This document shows, in pieces, positions 41,487 through 53,530 of a DNA stretch of 64,000 bases (position 1 is the stretch's first letter; every line of letters begins with the position of its first letter). The notes under the pieces were generated by a model that saw nothing but the letters and a program-made list of their open reading frames with translations, was not told the DNA's origin and did not search any database. This stretch comes from Cyanophora paradoxa (lineage: Eukaryota; Glaucocystophyceae; Cyanophorales; Cyanophoraceae), in contig QPMI01000099.1 of NCBI GenBank assembly GCA_004431415.1, positions 124,001 to 188,000 on the forward strand. The letters run 5' to 3'. A program made the position numbers and the translations under genes.

Positions 41487-42999
41487 ACGGGACGGGCCAA
41501 TAGAAACTGGACGTCGACCTCGAGGCCCGGAGTCGAGGGCGAGTCGACTCGGCGAGGCTCAGCCCGCGCGCGGCCGGCGGGGCCGGCCGCCGGCGCCGGC
41601 GGGGCATGGCTCATGATCTCCGAGCTCCTCGGATTCTCCTGGGCTAGTACTACGAGCGCCCGGGCCGGCCCGGCGCCGCGGCGCGGCGCACCCGCTCATG
41701 ATCTCGAGCCGCTGAGCTCGCTGGCACTCAAGCTGCCGCAATGCAGCTGGCCATGGGCGCCGGCGCCCGGCGGACTCGGGGAGCCCGAGTGGGCGCGCGC
41801 GCACTTGCGGTTAGGTCAGCTGCAGTCAGCCAACGTTAACATCTGCAACCGTTCCTCCGAGGGCTCAGGCCTCATGATCATGATCAACACGCGCATTCCG
41901 AAGTTCATATGCGCGTGAGCGACTCGGCGAGCGCCGCGGCGCATGCGCAGGAGATCTAGACCTAGCCATAGCAATAGGGCCTAATCAAGATCATGACTCA
42001 TGATTCATGACTCAATTCGATCGCGAAGCCCGGCGCCGGGCCGGCGGTACCTACTACGTATACTGCCGCCCCCGGCGGTCTTTCAGAATTCCCGCCGCCG
42101 ATTTCCCGGAACTTCGGCGAAGGGCCGCGGGCCGGAACGTGAACTTCGGAATCCCGGCCGACCCGGCGGAGACTTCCGGATCCAGGTTCTCGAATTAAAT
42201 ATTCACTCGACGCGCGCGTGCGTCAACGTATATATAAACGTCTACACACATGCAAGCTGAGATCCACTAGTACTACGTATACGCGGCTAGCTATAGCTAT
42301 ACTACCGGTAGAAGTGTGGGTTACATCAACTTACATGTACAAATACAGACTTGCAGCCTTGGTTACAGGCCGCCGGGCCGGGCAAGCCCTTTAAACAGAA
42401 CCCCAAGTAGGGCCCGGGGCATGAACACGCCCACATGCAATAACCAAATCGGCCTTGGGGAAAGGAGAGGCCTATATTTGTCTCCAACCGTATACAGGTA
42501 ACGTACATGCATATGTACGTATACAGCCTTACAGGCCACCAGGCAAGCCCTTTCGACAAAACCCCCAAGTTGGGCCCCAACACCCCACAAGCATCATCCA
42601 AATTTGTCTCCAAGCCAATACTACGTTCGATGTTTTCCATCTCACGACAGCGCTGACCTAACTACAAGCGGATCTAGACAGATGCAGAAGGCACTACTTC
42701 GCTAAATAGCTTAATCCAATTTTCGACATTCCTGCTATATATAGATTTATAGAAAGGAGCTGTTTCGAATTTTAATTGCTTGCGCGGGACACTCGTTCGA
42801 AATCTCCCTTGGCTGCAGCACGCGCCCCGCCCAATACCCCGCCCCCGCCCTCCCGCCCCGACCCGCCCTACCGCGTCACGCGTCCGTACGTCGAGGGACT
42901 TGGGGCTAGCGACGGTAGAGGAGGGGGTACCGTTTAGAGGAGAGAAAGGAAAGCGAAGACGAGGGAAAGCGGGGTGGGGGCTATAACGGGCGGGCCGGC
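41487..42999. other. Intergenic region downstream of PCF11
   Basis: About 1.5 kb hold no supported gene. Short open frames on both strands look incidental. A repeat pair near 42340-42440 and 42480-42600 shares ACAGGCC...GGCAAGCCCTTT and AAACCCCAAGT-like words in the same orientation. The stretch next to 43000 is likely the PCF11 3' UTR. Confidence 0.5.
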
Positions 43000-45900
43000 C
43001 TAGTACCGAGCCCGCCTCCGCTTCGACTTGCGGCCCTGCGCAACCGAAAGCTGGCCTCAGGCCCGGGGTACGGGAAAGCCGCAAGCGCCAACGGCGTACC
43101 CCGTCGCCCTCGGCGTCGGATCCCTCCCCCTTGACCTCCGATTTGATCTCCGATTTGATCTCAGCCTTGACATCGGGGGGGTACGCGTCCTCCTCGGCCT
43201 TCGACTCTTGCTTTGGAAGGGGCGACTTTCGGTCCTCGTCCTCTGCTTGCTGGGCGTGAGCGGAAGGGGAAAGAGTCCGCGGGGGGTACGCCGCGCACCG
43301 GCGGGGGGACCGGGGGTATACGGCTCGTCCAACGGGAACGGAAGGGCGGAGGGCGGCCGCGCGGGCGCCGCAGGCATCGGTCCCGAAGGGACGCACTTCC
43401 GATGCACGATGGGCCCTTCGGAAGGGGGGTACGGTGTCAGTCCAATGGTCGGATGTGGCGAGGGGGTGGAGGGGGGGGGGGATACCGCGTGGGGCGTTGG
43501 GGGCCGCCGTCGGGTCCAGAGGGCCGGTCCGGTCCACCGACAGGTACAGAGCGGAGGGGTACATCCAAACCTGGCCGGGGGCGCGTCGGACAGGCAGGAG
43601 GGGCGTAGGATTGCCGGGGGGTACGGCGCGCACTTCGTTCGCCTCGTCCCACACAGTCTCGAAGCGCTCCCCGCAGATCGCGCAGGCCTCCTGCAGGGGG
43701 TACAGACGCTCAGGAAAAAAGGAAGAAGAAAGGTGGCCGGGTCCGATTCGAACCTGCGACTCGTCGGCGGGTACGCTGGGCTCGGGCTCCTGAGGGGCCT
43801 CGCCGGCGCCTTCCCCCCCCTTGTCGCCCTCCCCCCCCTCGAAGAAGACAGAGGCCACTGCGGCGCGGGCGGGGTCAGGGGAGGGGTGGTCCGAGTTGGA
43901 CAAGGCCAGGGAGAGGAGGGAGGAATCGCGTACCCTGCTTGTCGCCGCGCCGCGCCTCCCGCCATTCGACCCACTCCGACGCGGGAAGGAAGTACTGACA
44001 AATAATCATCAGCATAGGAGGGGTACAACGCGCGGAGGGGGTAGGGGGTAGCACCTGGCGCGAGAACCGCTTCTCGTCCTTCCGCTGGTGCTCCCGGGTA
44101 CGCATCGCGAAGTGCCAGTCCATATGTTCCTGGGGTACCGGGTCACGGGGGGTACGTGCCGGGGAGGGGAGCGGGGCCGGCGGGGGTACCGTCATCTGGG
44201 CATCCGTGTACATGCGGAAGCCGCACTGGGAGCACTGCCGGGGATACCGCGTCATCGGGGCGCGAAGGGGGGGGGGGGTATGCAGGCGGGGGTACCTGCT
44301 TCGGGATGTCGCGGTACAGCGATGCAACGATCTCCTCCTCGCGGCGCCGCAGCGCGTCGGCTCGGAACTCGACCTAAAAATAGCTCAGCGGGGTACGGGG
44401 GGACTTAGGAAGGAAGGGGTGGCGCACCATGAGAGCGAGCTTGTAGGCGGTGGCGGGGTGTAGGAGGGGCGGGACGCGTCCGGGGCGGGGGCGGGGGCGG
44501 CGGGGGCGGGGGCGGCGGGGGGCGGCGGGGCCATGAGCCCGAGCTGGGCGAGGGACGAGAAAAGGTCGGAGGCGTTCACGTTCGGCCCGAGGCCGGGGCC
44601 GCCGCCGGCGGGGGCGCCGGGGCCCATCGGGGGCATGCCCGGGCTGGGGACGGGGAGGGAGAGCGGGGCAGGCGCGGGGCCTGGGCCGGGCCCGTGGCCT
44701 GGGCCGTGGCCCGGGGCGGGCGCCGGCTGCGTGAGGAGCTCCATCAGAAGCGGCATGGCGTTGCTGGGGTCGAAGTGGCCCGAAAGGAGCGGCCCCGCAA
44801 GGGCCGAGAGGGCCGCCGGGAGCGACGCGCCCGCCCCGGCGCTCTGGAGCGAGGGGAGCAGGTCCGACAGCTGCTGCAACTGCTGCGCCGAGAGGCTGTC
44901 CACCAGCGTCTTTAGTACGCCGAGGGCCTCCCCGGGTACGCCATCCGGGGGCGGCAGCGGGGGCGGGGCGGCCGGCGGGGGCGGCGCGACGGGCAGCGGC
45001 GGCGTCGGAGCCACCGCGGCCATCACGAGCGCCTGCGCCTGCGCCTGCAGCTGCGCCTGTGCCTGAGCCTGCGCCTCCACCAGTGCGATCTGCTGCGCCT
45101 GCAGGAGCTGCGCGGGGGGTACGGGTCGGTTCGAGGCGGGGGGGGGAGGGGGGGGGACGCAGGGGGTACGCGCACCTGGAGCTGCTGGGCCTGCAGCACG
45201 GCCTGCTGCTGCTGCATCTGCATCTGCGCCGCCGCCGCCTTCGGGAGACGAACAAGTCAGAGGACGGGTACGATTCAATCTAAGCTGGAGGGGGGGGGGC
45301 GAACCTGGACGGGGGTAAGGCCGGCCATGAGGCCGGGGCCCAGCGGCCCCGCGGGCCCCGCGGCTCCGAGGGGTCCCGCTGAGAGCGCCCCAGGGCCCAT
45401 GAAACCGGACAGCTGCGGGGCGTGAGCCGGCGGGGGGTACGCGAGCGACGCGGCGAGGAGGGGTACCTGCGCCATGGCGAGCGCGCGGTGCTGTGCGAGC
45501 GCAGCGCCGTCGGAAGCGGAAGAGCCGGCCCCGCGGGAGCGGGGGTGCGCGGGGCTGGAGGGGCCCCTGCGGGAGTGGCCGGAGCGGGGGCCGGAGGACG
45601 CGCCGGGCGGGGGCGGCCCGCGGGAGCGGGAGGAAGAGGAGGAGGCGGAGGAGTGCTGGGCGGAGCGCGGCTGCGCGCGGCAAGAAGGGGCGAGCGAGGA
45701 AAAGGAAAGGAAGTAAGGAACGGGAACGGAGGAAGAAACGCGGAAGTCCGCACCGCTTCGGAGGAGCGGGCCGGGGGAAGATCGGGGGCGCGGCCGTTCG
45801 AGGGCGCCTGCAGGCCCGGACCACCGACCGCGGCTTGCTGCGGCTGCGACGCAGCGACCACCCGAGGGTTCACGTGCACTTCCGAGGCGCCCGGCGGTGG

Positions 45901-46706
45901 GACCCGATTCGGATTGACGATCACAGCGGCCTGCGGCGCACGGCACGCACACGGCAGGCGGATCAACACAGGAAGAGAAGAAGAGCACGCGCGGCCGCAG
46001 CGAGGGGCGGGCGCGCTGACCCCGGTTGTGCCTTTCGCGTCCACCTCGTCGATCTTCTGCTTCGTCTTCTGAAGGATGTCCGAGGAGAAGAGGCGCGGCG
46101 GGAGCTGGCCAGGCTGCGCTGGCTGCGGGTGCTCCCACGTGCCGAGGAGCCTCCGCATCCTGCCGGGCGCGCCGCATCTCACATGAGCCGCGGAGGCGGA
46201 GGGGCGCCGCGGCGGGCGAAGCGCGGCGCATCCGCTCCGGCGGGGAGCGCTTTGAGCGCAACGAGGGGAAGGCGCACTTTTGCCGCGATTCCGCATCAAC
46301 AGACTCGTAGGCTTCCGCGAACAGGTACGGAAGGTGCTTGGAGAACCCGACGACGTAAGGATCGCCGTGGTTCTTGATGATGCAGTCGACAAGGTATAGG
46401 TGGGCGAGCTTCGCGGGCATTGGGCACTGCGGCCGGCGAAGGGGCTCAGGAGCGCGATCCGGGGCGAGCGGGAGGGCGGCGCACGGCTTTCAGGCGCTTC
46501 TCGATGCAATCGACGATGTCACCGTACATGTAAGAGTACTCGTTGGCGAGCAGACTGAGGTTGGTGATGGCGGGACGGCAGTTGTTCTTGAGGCAGTCGG
46601 TGAGCTCATCGAGGTACGCCTGCTTGATGACATCCGCGCGGCCCGTCGCGGCTTCCGCCGCCCGGGCCGGGTTCTGCCACCCGATGCGCGGCTCCGGCTT
46701 CGACAT
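43000..46706 (-). CDS. PCF11: PCF11-like pre-mRNA cleavage factor subunit, multi-exon
   Basis: Exon 1 (46706-46485) and the exons at 46426-46278 and 46159-46021 encode a CTD-interaction domain, with NCRPAITNLSLLANEY, LAHLYLVDCIIKNHGDPYV and a RMRRLLGTW end. Later exons (45930-45754, 45670-45467, 45412-45305, 45238-45176, from 45107) are Gln/Ala/Pro-rich. Exons 44373-44296, 44234-44190, 44129-44055 and 43994-43934 carry the first zinc finger (CSQCGFRMY...EHMDWHF) and SEWVEW. Exon 43690-43634 has the second (CAICGERFETVWDE), completed by HRKC near 43400. The tail has an acidic stretch, four psi-K-x-E motifs and a final KSKRRRAR (43035-43000). PCF11 binds RNA polymerase II CTD and supports 3' cleavage and termination in the nucleus. 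Exon borders at 44.4-44.5 and 43.3-43.6 kb remain uncertain. Confidence 0.88.
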
Positions 46707-46763
46707 TGCACTCGTACCCCCAGCGCGGTCCACCCCCACTTATCCAAAGCAAAGCAGTGCCAG
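46707..46763. promoter_or_regulatory. 57-bp divergent promoter between PCF11 and the P450 gene
   Basis: The two start codons (46706 minus, 46764 plus) are separated by 57 bp that contain CACTCGTACCCCCAGCGCGG and TATCCAAAGCAAAGCAG. No TATA box is evident apart from TTATCC. Transcription in both directions must start within or overlap this segment, unless 5' exons lie further out. Confidence 0.5.
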
Positions 46764-47892
46764 ATGGGCGTGCAGAGCGCCGTCGTCGCTGCAGCGACGG
46801 CAGTAGCGACCGCGGCGGTCGCCGCGAAGGTCGCCTGGAGCCTCCACGTGGACCGGACGCGCGCTCGGAGCGTGAAGACCGGCGCGCCGATGCCGGGGCC
46901 GCCTCCAAGCTTCCTTCTGGGGAATGTACCAGAGTGCGTGAGTCTCTTTCTCTCGCCCGTCCAGATCCCGCTCCTGTCAGTCGGAGCCTGGCCATGGATC
47001 TAGATCTCCCGAGCTCCGGTTCGGGGCCGGCAATGCTGGGGGCGGGCTTCCGGGCCGCCGACGCGCTCTATCGCGCCTCTGACGTCCGCTTCAGGCTCCG
47101 TCGCGAGGGCAAGGGCCACCTGTCACAAATCGCGGAGCGCTGGCGGCAGATGTGCGGCCCGCCCGGCCCGCCCCCGAGCGCGCCGCCCGGAGTTCTTCGA
47201 TCAGCGCTGAGTACCGCGCAGGTATGGACCCATCGTACAGGTCTACCTCGCCGGGATCCCCGCCGTTCTCGTCCTGGAGGCGGAGCTCGCTCGTCAGGTC
47301 ATGAATCTCTTCGAGCGGCCGGTGCGCTGGCTCCAAAACCTTCCCGCCACGACAAGCTTCCTCTAGATCTCCTTCTTGACTCTTCGCGCTCTTCGCGCGC
47401 CTCCGCCGCGCAGCGCGTGCTCATCGTCGACTACATCTACAACCAGAAGGGCGTCGCGTTCAGCTCCGGCCAATTCCAGCGCGTGCACCGCAAGGCCGTC
47501 GTGCAGATGATGAACGAAGCGCTATACCGCAGCGTGGCGCGCCCGCCCGCCCGCCCGCCCGCCCGCCCGCTCGCCCGCCTCCCGGATCAAATCTTTCGAA
47601 TTTGATCCGCGCGCCAGGCCGAGAAGGCAGTCTACTCGACGGAGCGGCTCCTCTTCCCCGCCTTTGATGTGCGCACCGGTACCGGGCACCCGCCGCCCCG
47701 CGCCCCGTTCGATCCGGCGGCGGGGGCGGCGGCGGGGCGGGCAGAGGGCGTGCGAGGCCGGGGGGGTCTTCGACGGCCGCGCCGCGATCGTCCAGGTGCG
47801 CCGCTGTCTCCGAGCTACCGCCTGGCCGCTCCCGTCTGGAGCGCCGAAGCGCTCTTTCTTTTGGCCTCGGGCGAGCGCTTCAGCGCCCTCCC

Positions 47893-47931
<39 letters not shown>

Positions 47932-50900
47932 GAGGAGAGCTTCGAGAGGAGGAGAGCCAGCGCTCTAGCGCCCTACCCCCCTCCCTCCACCCTCTTCCCG
48001 ACCGCATTCTTCTGACCGCCGCGCCCCCCCCGCGCGCACAGGCGACGGCCAACGTGCTGATGATGACCTGCATGAGCACGGACCTCACCGGCGAGCTCCA
48101 GTACCCCTCCTTCCCCCTCCCCCCCGCCCGCCCCAGCCAGCCCCGCCTGGGTGGAGATAAATATCTGTCTGCGGCCCGGATCACCGCCTAGAGCTCGCCT
48201 CCCGCTTGCAGCTAGAAACGCGCCCTCTCTTCCAGCCCCGCCCCGGCCCGCCCCACCGGCGCCCTGCTGAAACCGAGCGGGCCGGCCGCGCACGGGCGCA
48301 CAGCGGAGGGCGCGGGGGGTAGCTTCGGGGGCGTGAGCACGGCGCAGTACAGCGACGAGTTCGGCATCGTGCGTACCCCCTTCCCCCCCCCCCCTGTGCC
48401 CCCTCGTCCCCTCTCCGCCTTGGCCCCTCCGGCCGCCCTCCGCCCCCCGCCCCCAACCAACTCCCGCCCTTGCCCTCCGCCACCTCTGCCCTAGCCTTGA
48501 TCCGACTCCACCTTAACCTCGCTCGATCGCACTATGACTCGGTCCTAGTCTCGCTCTGACTCCGGTCCTCCTCCCCCCCGGCTCGTGATCAGATCACGCT
48601 GACGCTGAGCGACTACGTGAAGGCACCCTTCGCCTTCTGGCGCTTCTACAAGCCCCCCGCCGTGCGCCTCCCCCGCCCCGCCCCGCACCGGCCCTTTTCT
48701 TCGAATTCCTTTCGGCCCGGCCCTAGCCTCGCTGCCCCCCCGCCCTCGCCCCCGGGCCCGCGGCCCCCTGGCTCCGTAACCCCCCCTCCCCCTCCCCTAC
48801 CCCCCTTCCTCCCTCCTCTCCCCTCCCCGCCTTCCCCCCCCCAATCCGTCCCCCCGCCCCCCCCCCCCCCTTCTTTGGCCTTTCCGTCTCCTCCCCTCCT
48901 TCCCTTCTCCCTCCCCTCACCTCCGGATCCCTTCCTACGCCCCGTCCCCACCCGCGCGGCCCCCTAGCCCCATCCAGTTACTCATCCCCCCCTCTGGCCG
49001 CCACGCCGGCCATGGCGCCCGCCGCCGCCTCGTACCCCCGCCCCTCCTCTTCTGAAGCCGCCCCCCGACCCACCCCCCAGATCGCGCGGCTGGACGCGGC
49101 GCTGGCGGCGTGCGCGCGCTACGAGGAGGCGGTGATCGCCGCCCGCCTCGCCCGCCGCCGCGAGGAGGGGGGGCGAGGAGGGGGGGGCCCCGGCGACGTC
49201 CTCGATTACCTCCTCGACAACATGGTGCGGCGGGCCCTGCATCGCCTAGATCTAGAACCAGCCAGCCTTTCTAATTATAACAACCAACGCGTTTTTACCG
49301 CGCCCGCGGGCCGTATGCGCCTCCCAAACGAATGCTCTTCCTTCGACCTATGCATATATACGCATGCTCCCCTCCCTCTCACTGCGCGGCTGACGCGGAT
49401 CCGGGCGGCTCCGCCCGCGCGCTGGCCGGGCGCAGGGCGCGATGGGGGCGACGCTGGAGGACGTGCGCGGCGACATCCGCGACATCATCAGCGCCGGGTG
49501 CGCTATGTTTAGCCCCCCCCCCCCGCCCCGCCCCCGCCCCCCCCTCGGACGTGCCCGGGTCCAGTAGATACTGGCCCTAACCCGCGCCGGGGGCCGCCGA
49601 GGGACCCCTAGCTCTCTCCGGTCCCCACCTCCCCAAGCTATATCTAGCCCGCCCGGGACTCTAGCCCGGGGGACGTTCGATGTCGACCAACCGGTACCTT
49701 CGGATCGGACAGGCACGAGACGACCATGAGCGCGCTCACGTTCTGCATGGCGCTCGTCGCCCGGTACCCCGAGGCGAGCGCTGTACCCCCCCCCCCATTC
49801 TGACCGGATCCGATCCGATCTGAGCCGATCCGATCCCCGCAGACCCAGGATCTGATCGTCGGGGAGCTGGACGCTCAGCTGGCGGGCCGCCCCCCCTCCT
49901 TCGACGACCTCAAGGGTACCCGTTTTCAGGCTGGAGGGGGGTACAGAGCTCTCGGACCTACCCGAGGGTACAGGGCTCGTGGTGCTAGAGGCGGCGATGA
50001 AGGAGACGCTGCGCCTGTACCCACCGACGCACCAGTGCGGCCTGTACCCCCCTCCCTCCCGTTCTTCCCCGCTCACTCCCCCGCAGGCTGGCGCGCGAAG
50101 CTCCGCCGGGGGGTGTCACGCTTGGTGAATACTTCATCCCGGGCGGGGTACGCCCTTTTCCAACTCCTTCCCCCTCCCTCCCCCCCCCCCTCCTTTCCCC
50201 TCTTTGTCCGCTCTTGACTTCGGGGCCGCAGCGTTGGGTCTTCCTGGCTCCCTGGCAGCTGCACCGGATGGAGGAGGTATATATCTAAAATTCATGTCAT
50301 AGATCCGGCTCCTTAATTTTAACTCGTTCCTTTTCTCACGGCAGGTGTTCCCGGAGCCGGAGCGGTTCGACCCGCGGCGCTGGCTCGGGGAGGACGAGCG
50401 CCGCGACCGCGCCTGGGCCGCTTTCGGGTGCGCGTCGATTATATAAGTATTATATAAGTACGAGAACCAAAGATGCCCTTGAAAAACCAAGATGCGTTTG
50501 TTGGTTAGATATAGATAATAAGAACCAAGAACCAAGATAGAACCAATATTAAAGAACCTTATAAATATAAGAACCAAGAAGCTCTTGAACCGCGCCTGGG
50601 CCGCCTTCGGGTGCGCGCCCCAGATCTAGATTCCTTGACTGGTTACTTAATTATAAGAACCAAGAACCAAGATAGAACCTTATAAGAACCAAGATAGAAC
50701 CTTTTAGAACCAAGATATATAGGCCTTCCTGTTCGGATTCCAGGCCCGTTCGGGCCTTCCTGTGTGCCCCTTTTAATGACCCCGACGCTTCCCTGACCTG
50801 TAGTACCTCTCCCCCGCGCGTGCACAGGGGCGGCCCGCGGATGTGCGCGGGGCAGCGCTTCGCGATCACCGAGTTCAAGACCATGCTCGCCCTCGTCCTC

Positions 50901-51757
50901 CAGGTGCGATCCGCCACATATTTATAAGGACACGAACAAGAATAAGGATGAGCTTAAGCGAACAAGATTCACAATAAGAATGAAAATGAGCTCCGCTAGC
51001 TAGTTGATTACACAAGCTTAGCTACGGCTTCTGTCCATAAGCTGAGCTATAGCTTTAAGACCCTGCTCGCCTTGGTCCTCCATGCAGGTTCGCCATAAGA
51101 ATACGCTTCGCCAGCTAGTCAATTACATAAGCTTAGCATGCTATAGCTTCGATTCATAAGCTTAACTATAGCGCTAGCTTCAATACCATGGCTATAGCTA
51201 TGCTCGCTCTCGTCCTCCATGTCCGCTAAAAGAACAAGATTTACAATAAGAATAAGAATAAGCTTCGCTGCCTGCTGGCCGCTCGCTTCTCTAAGACCGG
51301 AAGAGAACCATCGCTCGCCTCGAGATTTTGATTCTGAGTATACTCTGTCCCGCCAGAGGTACGAGGTGCAGGCGGCGGCGCCGGGGACGCCCAACCCCGT
51401 ACCCGTCCTAAGGTGAGACGTTCCTTGCGAAGGAGAAACGTTAAAGTGTCTAAAGTCGCCTCCGGGACCGTCGTTAATTAACTAGGGGTCGCTTCGGCCT
51501 TCTAGCTTATCTATCGTTTAGCTCTTGAACGTTCTTATAATTATCGTCGCCTTCGCAACCCGCGCCCGTCGTTAGCTAGGCGTCGCTTCGGCCTTCTAGA
51601 TTCTCTTTTAGCTCTAGTTCTTAAACAGTTTTATCGTCGCGTTTGTAACGCCTTTAACTTTTAACCCGCGCCCGTCCTCAGCGCCGCAATGCGCCCCGGG
51701 GACGACTGCGGCGTGCGCCTCCGCCGGCGCGCCGCAGGAAAGAAGCAGGGGAACTAG
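46764..51757 (+). CDS. Cytochrome P450 monooxygenase, multi-exon
   Basis: Exon 1 (46764-46933) encodes a hydrophobic N-terminal anchor and the proline hinge PGPPPSFLLGNVPE. Exons 47095-47151 and 47222 onward read IAERWRQMYGPIVQVYLAG. Later exons hold KGVAF...HRK (about 47410-47530), the I-helix GHETTMS (about 49708), K-helix EAAMKETLRLYP (near 50000), PEPERFDPRRW (50342-50427) and the heme-binding FGGGPRMCAG, split between 50427 and 50828. The C-terminus ends at TAG 51755-51757. All core P450 motifs (ExxR, PERF, FxxGxRxCxG) are present, so it is a heme-thiolate oxygenase, probably endoplasmic-reticulum or plastid associated. Substrate and CYP family are unknown. At least 15 exons are inferred; several borders are approximate, and the donor near 47360 is non-canonical or misread. 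Terminal introns contain repeats of exon ends. Confidence 0.88.
47539..47608. repeat. (CGCC)n microsatellite and 9-bp hairpin in a P450 intron
   Basis: A CGCC/GCCC tetranucleotide run covers about 47539-47579. It is followed by a perfect stem GGATCAAAT / ATTTGATCC (47584-47592 and 47600-47608, 7-base loop) shortly before the acceptor GCGCCAG. Confidence 0.8.
47894..47929. repeat. 36-base poly(C) run in a P450 intron
   Basis: An uninterrupted run of 36 cytosines lies between exons of the P450 gene. Its exact length in the genome is likely uncertain. Confidence 0.8.
50428..51679 (+). repeat. Intronic duplications of exon ends and splice-site regions in the P450 gene
   Basis: The end of the exon at 50427 (CGCGCCTGGGCCGCTTTCGGGTGCGCG) recurs at about 50591-50615 inside the following intron with one change. 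The exon end at 50875-50903 (TTCAAGACC...CTCGTCCTCCAG) recurs in decayed form at about 51056-51095 and 51180-51220 in the next intron. In the last intron, GTCGCTTCGGCCTTCTAG and the acceptor-like ACCCGCGCCCGTC(G/C)T(T/C)AG each occur twice, about 96-106 bp apart. Confidence 0.75.
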
Positions 51758-53530
51758 GTCTCTTGCGGTTGTGTCGCATCTCGGATCGAGGCGTGCACGT
51801 GCTTTCGTTCTGGAAGTGGCGACGTCCCCGGGGCCCCGTTCTCGAGGCGCAGAAAGATGCCGGCACCTCGAGAGGGCTGCGGCGTGACCTGTGATCGTGA
51901 CCGGCCGCTGCCTGGCCTGGCCTGGCCGTCTCCCAGCTTACGCTGGTCCTTCTAGTTTATCGAACCCGCGGCCGCCACAAATATCGACTGGGTTCAAGAA
52001 ACTCGGGTTCAAGAATTTCTCCGTGAATTCGAAATTCCACGTTTTCGCTTTGGTTCCCGTCGACGTCCGCAGTCCTTGTCGCTTTATATAGAATCGCGTG
52101 GGCGGCCCGCTGGCGCTGGCGGCCCAGCTACGAATACCCATCCATCGTTGTATTGTTGTGGCTGTAGGTAGTACTAGTATTAATTACATATTACTCGCTA
52201 TGTACCAGGAAGAAGTCGGGAAATCTGAAAACGGCACGATCGCGAACGCAAACTCCACCTCTCGCTTTCCCTCCGAATACGACTGTGCGCCTGCGCTTTC
52301 GCTACCGTTCTGCAAGCAATTAAATATCGCAGCAAGCCTTCGTCCAATAAATTCGAGGGGTTAGACTGATTGATTAAATAGCTCTCGCAGCAATTGATTA
52401 GATTTTCGCGATATATATCAATCGACGTCATACAATTGCAAGCAGAACTTCGAATTCGAAGCCAGCGTAGGCGGCGTCGGTCTGCTGGACAAGGACAGGA
52501 AGCTCTAGATCTAGCTTGGCGACGGCGGCGGCGGCGGCCGGGCCACCGACTGGTCGGGCGCGGGGGCGGGCGTGGGGGCGGGAGCCTCCGGCGCCGGCGC
52601 CAGCTTCTCGGCCTTACTAAGTTACGAGAGTACCACGGTAAAATGAAAGGCGGAGGCCGCGCGCTTGCGGGAGCGGGCGGTGATCTTGCGGGAGGTATAG
52701 GTACGCGGATCATGAGGTGCCGCGTCAGCGGGCGTGGGCGGAGTGGCCGCCGCGCCGGGGTAGAGCGGTTCTCGGCGAGAGAGGGCGGGGGGGGGGATGC
52801 TGCCCAGCACGACACATCGTTAAATTTCAATTGCAAAGCATGGACATGGTGTGAAATTATTCTTAAACTACATGGAAAAATCTCAAGCAAAGACAGCGGC
52901 TAAAGCCACTTCGAGACTTCCTAGGTACCTAGCAAACAGGTCACGATCACAGTGTACATTTATGCGCCGATTGCACGATTGCGATTAGTTTTCGATCGCG
53001 AATCGTAGCACTAGTACCCTAAAACAACTCTTCATCTGCAATCACGCTATATATAATCAATTGCGAAATATATATATACATGTACATATACAGGCTTGCC
53101 ATCATGGCATGGTCAAGAAAAGCAGAGGCAAGATCGAGTACTGACATGTACATCAGTATGCATGGCTTTTTACTCGAGAAAAGAGAAACGTAGTCAACGG
53201 GACTCCTGCTGAATGCTTTATAATTAGCAGTCGTTGCGGGAGGCGTGGACGTGATAAGAAACAGAGCGAGTTTCGCACATTTCGATCTTGCAACTGAAGT
53301 ACGGAGAAGGAAGTCGGCCGCGTCGGTACCGGTGTCGATAGTGCCATAGAGTCGCCTGATATCGATCTGCGTTTCGGCGAATATTAATTGAAGTTGAAGT
53401 TACAGCGACTCGGCAGGTGTGAAAAAGACAAGCGGTTGGAGCCCGGCATCTTGAGACGGACCTCAAGCTTGAGATTGATCGCGGCCGGTCACAAAAACTG
53501 GGGGCCTTGGAGACTGGGGCAGCGGCGCGA
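51758..53530. other. Intergenic region, possible terminal exons on minus strand
   Basis: No complete gene is supported. On the minus strand around 52700-52510, segments reading ITARSRKRAASAFHF and AEKLAPAPEAPAPTPAPAP, ending at a stop near 52510, look like two small exons separated by an intron GTGGTACTC...TTAG. They may be the remnant end of a gene. The remainder (52900-53530) is AT-richer and without open frames of note. Confidence 0.35.

Noticed and set aside
42326-42640. Short open frames downstream of PCF11 as genes
   Set aside because: They overlap each other on both strands and lie in repeat-bearing intergenic sequence without splice or start context.
43735-43765. tRNA-like T-loop sequence GGTTCGAATC on the minus strand
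   Set aside because: No matching acceptor or anticodon stem can be formed upstream, and the sequence sits exactly at an inferred intron donor in PCF11.
44385-46377. Plus-strand and alternative minus-strand frames across the PCF11 locus
   Set aside because: They overlap the phase-consistent PCF11 exons and encode Gly/Arg/Pro-rich shadows.
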